NCBI GenBank assembly: GCA_021296165.1
Contig: JAGWAW010000098.1
Span: 1 to 6,442 of the forward strand
Length of the DNA: 6,442 nucleotides
Direction of reading: 5' to 3'
From: Nitrosopumilaceae archaeon
Lineage (GTDB): Archaea; Thermoproteota; Nitrososphaeria; Nitrososphaerales; Nitrosopumilaceae
The notes under the pieces are model-generated. The model was not told the origin of the DNA, did not search any database, and saw nothing but the letters and a program-made list of their open reading frames with translations. This document shows, in pieces, positions 5,875 to 6,442 of this stretch (within the stretch, counting starts at the first letter, position 1; every line of letters starts with the position of its first letter). The translations under genes and the position numbers were made by a program.

Positions 5875-5881
5875 TATTTAA
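5875..5881 (-). promoter_or_regulatory. TATA box of the 34-aa gene
   Basis: The minus strand reads TTAAATA, 23-29 nt upstream of the ATG at 5852, the same geometry as the other promoters in the window. Its complement (TATTTAA) could also face right, but the predicted start there would lie about 85-90 nt before the transposase ATG, giving a long leader unlike the other genes. Confidence 0.7.
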
Positions 5882-5929
5882 GTTTACCTGTGGCGGGACA
5901 GCGACAGCGTTTCATAATTCGCATTCCTC

Positions 5930-5944
5930 CCGGCCACAGGCCGG
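5930..5944. repeat. Small hairpin upstream of the transposase
   Basis: Perfect 6-bp arms, CCGGCC (5930-5935) and GGCCGG (5939-5944), surround a 3-nt loop. The hairpin lies about 50 nt before the transposase start, where the left end of an insertion sequence would be expected. Its role is unknown. Confidence 0.4.
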
Positions 5945-5988
5945 CATCGCGGACCTTCCCGAGCCGCCGAGCTGACCTGCCGAATTTA

Positions 5989-6442
5989 ATGATCATGCCT
6001 AGAAGGAAGGACCGGACGACCAACCCCGCCCGGTACAACAAACCCAAGCGGTCGTCGGCCGAGCAGGACGCCAGGAGCGTGGCCTTGGGTAGGTCGCTCG
6101 TGATCAGGCTGGATCCTGACTGGGAGAGCCAGCTGGAGCAGATGAACCGCTCCAAGAGGGGGCGGCCGTTCGTATACCCGGACCTGCTTATGGGCGGCAT
6201 CGCCTACCTACGGTACATGATCGGCAAGGGCGTCCGCGTGGTCCAGGGGGTCGCAGACAAGATGCTGGGCAGGGGCGTGAAGGGCCCTGACCATGTAACC
6301 ATATGGAGGCGGACATGCGCCCAGGCCGTCTCCATAGAGGGCGACCGCATCACCATAAAGACGACCGACGACAGGGTGCACGTTCTGGTGGCCGACTCGA
6401 CCGGCATAACCACCACCGGGAAGGGCAGGTGGATAGAGCTCA
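5989..6442 (+). mobile_element. Probable IS5-family insertion sequence, left part
   Basis: The transposase frame implies an insertion sequence whose left end should lie between the 34-aa gene promoter (about 5882) and the transposase start. I cannot place the terminal inverted repeat, because the right end is outside the window; the coordinates given cover only the transposase portion. A lone or domesticated transposase is also possible. Confidence 0.45.
5995..6442 (+). CDS. IS5-type DDE transposase, N-terminal part
   Basis: A frame opens at ATG 5995 (or ATG 5989, two codons earlier) and is still open at the right edge, giving 149 residues here. A basic N-terminus (MPRRKDR...KPKR) is followed by KRGRPFVYPDLLMGGIAYLR (54-73), then GPDHVTIWRR (97-106), the typical N-terminal domain of IS5-like transposases. 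VADSTGITTTGKGRW (132-146) contains the first catalytic Asp (D134) of the DDE triad. The other two acidic residues would lie beyond the window. The start is uncertain: an AT-rich GAATTTAAT (5982-5990) abuts the ATG and is too close to serve as its TATA box. No stop or frameshift is seen in this portion, so it may be intact. Confidence 0.8.
   Translation, partial: MPRRKDRTTNPARYNKPKRSSAEQDARSVALGRSLVIRLDPDWESQLEQMNRSKRGRPFVYPDLLMGGIAYLRYMIGKGVRVVQGVADKMLGRGVKGPDHVTIWRRTCAQAVSIEGDRITIKTTDDRVHVLVADSTGITTTGKGRWIEL

Noticed and set aside
5853..6200. 150-residue minus-strand version of the 34-aa gene
   Set aside because: The upstream part runs antisense through the transposase and across the TATA box, so it is a shadow frame.

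Overview
The window looks like a GC-rich ammonia-oxidising-type archaeon (Nitrososphaerota/Thaumarchaeota), with Cenarchaeum symbiosum as the closest match I can suggest. This rests on four things. It carries an archaeal/eukaryotic-type ABCE1 and a Trm5-family tRNA methyltransferase. AT-rich TATA boxes stand at one fixed distance upstream of start codons with no Shine-Dalgarno leader. The genes are very compact. Isoleucine is often coded by ATA despite the GC-rich sequence. The organism is an inference from recall; no database was searched.

Layout. Positions 1-337 hold no gene I can defend, only a short 24-nt tandem repeat and open frames on both strands. A plus-strand pair follows: ABCE1/Rli1 (366-2147), the ribosome-recycling ATPase, overlaps by one base (TAATG) with a Trm5/Met-10+ type methyltransferase (2147-2980). 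A 71-aa protein with two predicted membrane segments (2983-3198, minus) converges tail-to-tail on the methyltransferase with two bases between the stop codons. Positions 3199-3420 are non-coding and contain its promoter, an orphan TATA-like box and a hairpin just past the end of the next operon.

A minus-strand operon runs from 5620 down to 3421. It begins with a chlorite-dismutase/HemQ-family protein on a leaderless GTG start, continues two bases later with a DUF1802 protein, and ends with an aldo/keto reductase joined by an ATGA overlap. The promoter of this operon has a 7+7 inverted repeat upstream of it. Next is a 34-aa single-pass membrane peptide (5748-5852, minus) with its own TATA box and a T-rich terminator. 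A truncated IS5-type DDE transposase runs off the right edge (5995 onward, plus).

How the genes work together. The plus-strand pair couples ribosome recycling to tRNA position-37 modification, so it is a translation operon. The minus-strand operon combines a probable haem or coproporphyrin-haem enzyme, a protein of unknown function and an NADPH-type oxidoreductase, suggesting a redox or haem-related role that the sequence does not prove. I see no CRISPR array, toxin-antitoxin pair, defence island or clearly new system. The most notable points are the uncharacterised operon with its possible operator, the leaderless promoter geometry, the tiny membrane proteins, and unusual residues at conserved positions in ABCE1, the methyltransferase and the aldo/keto reductase.
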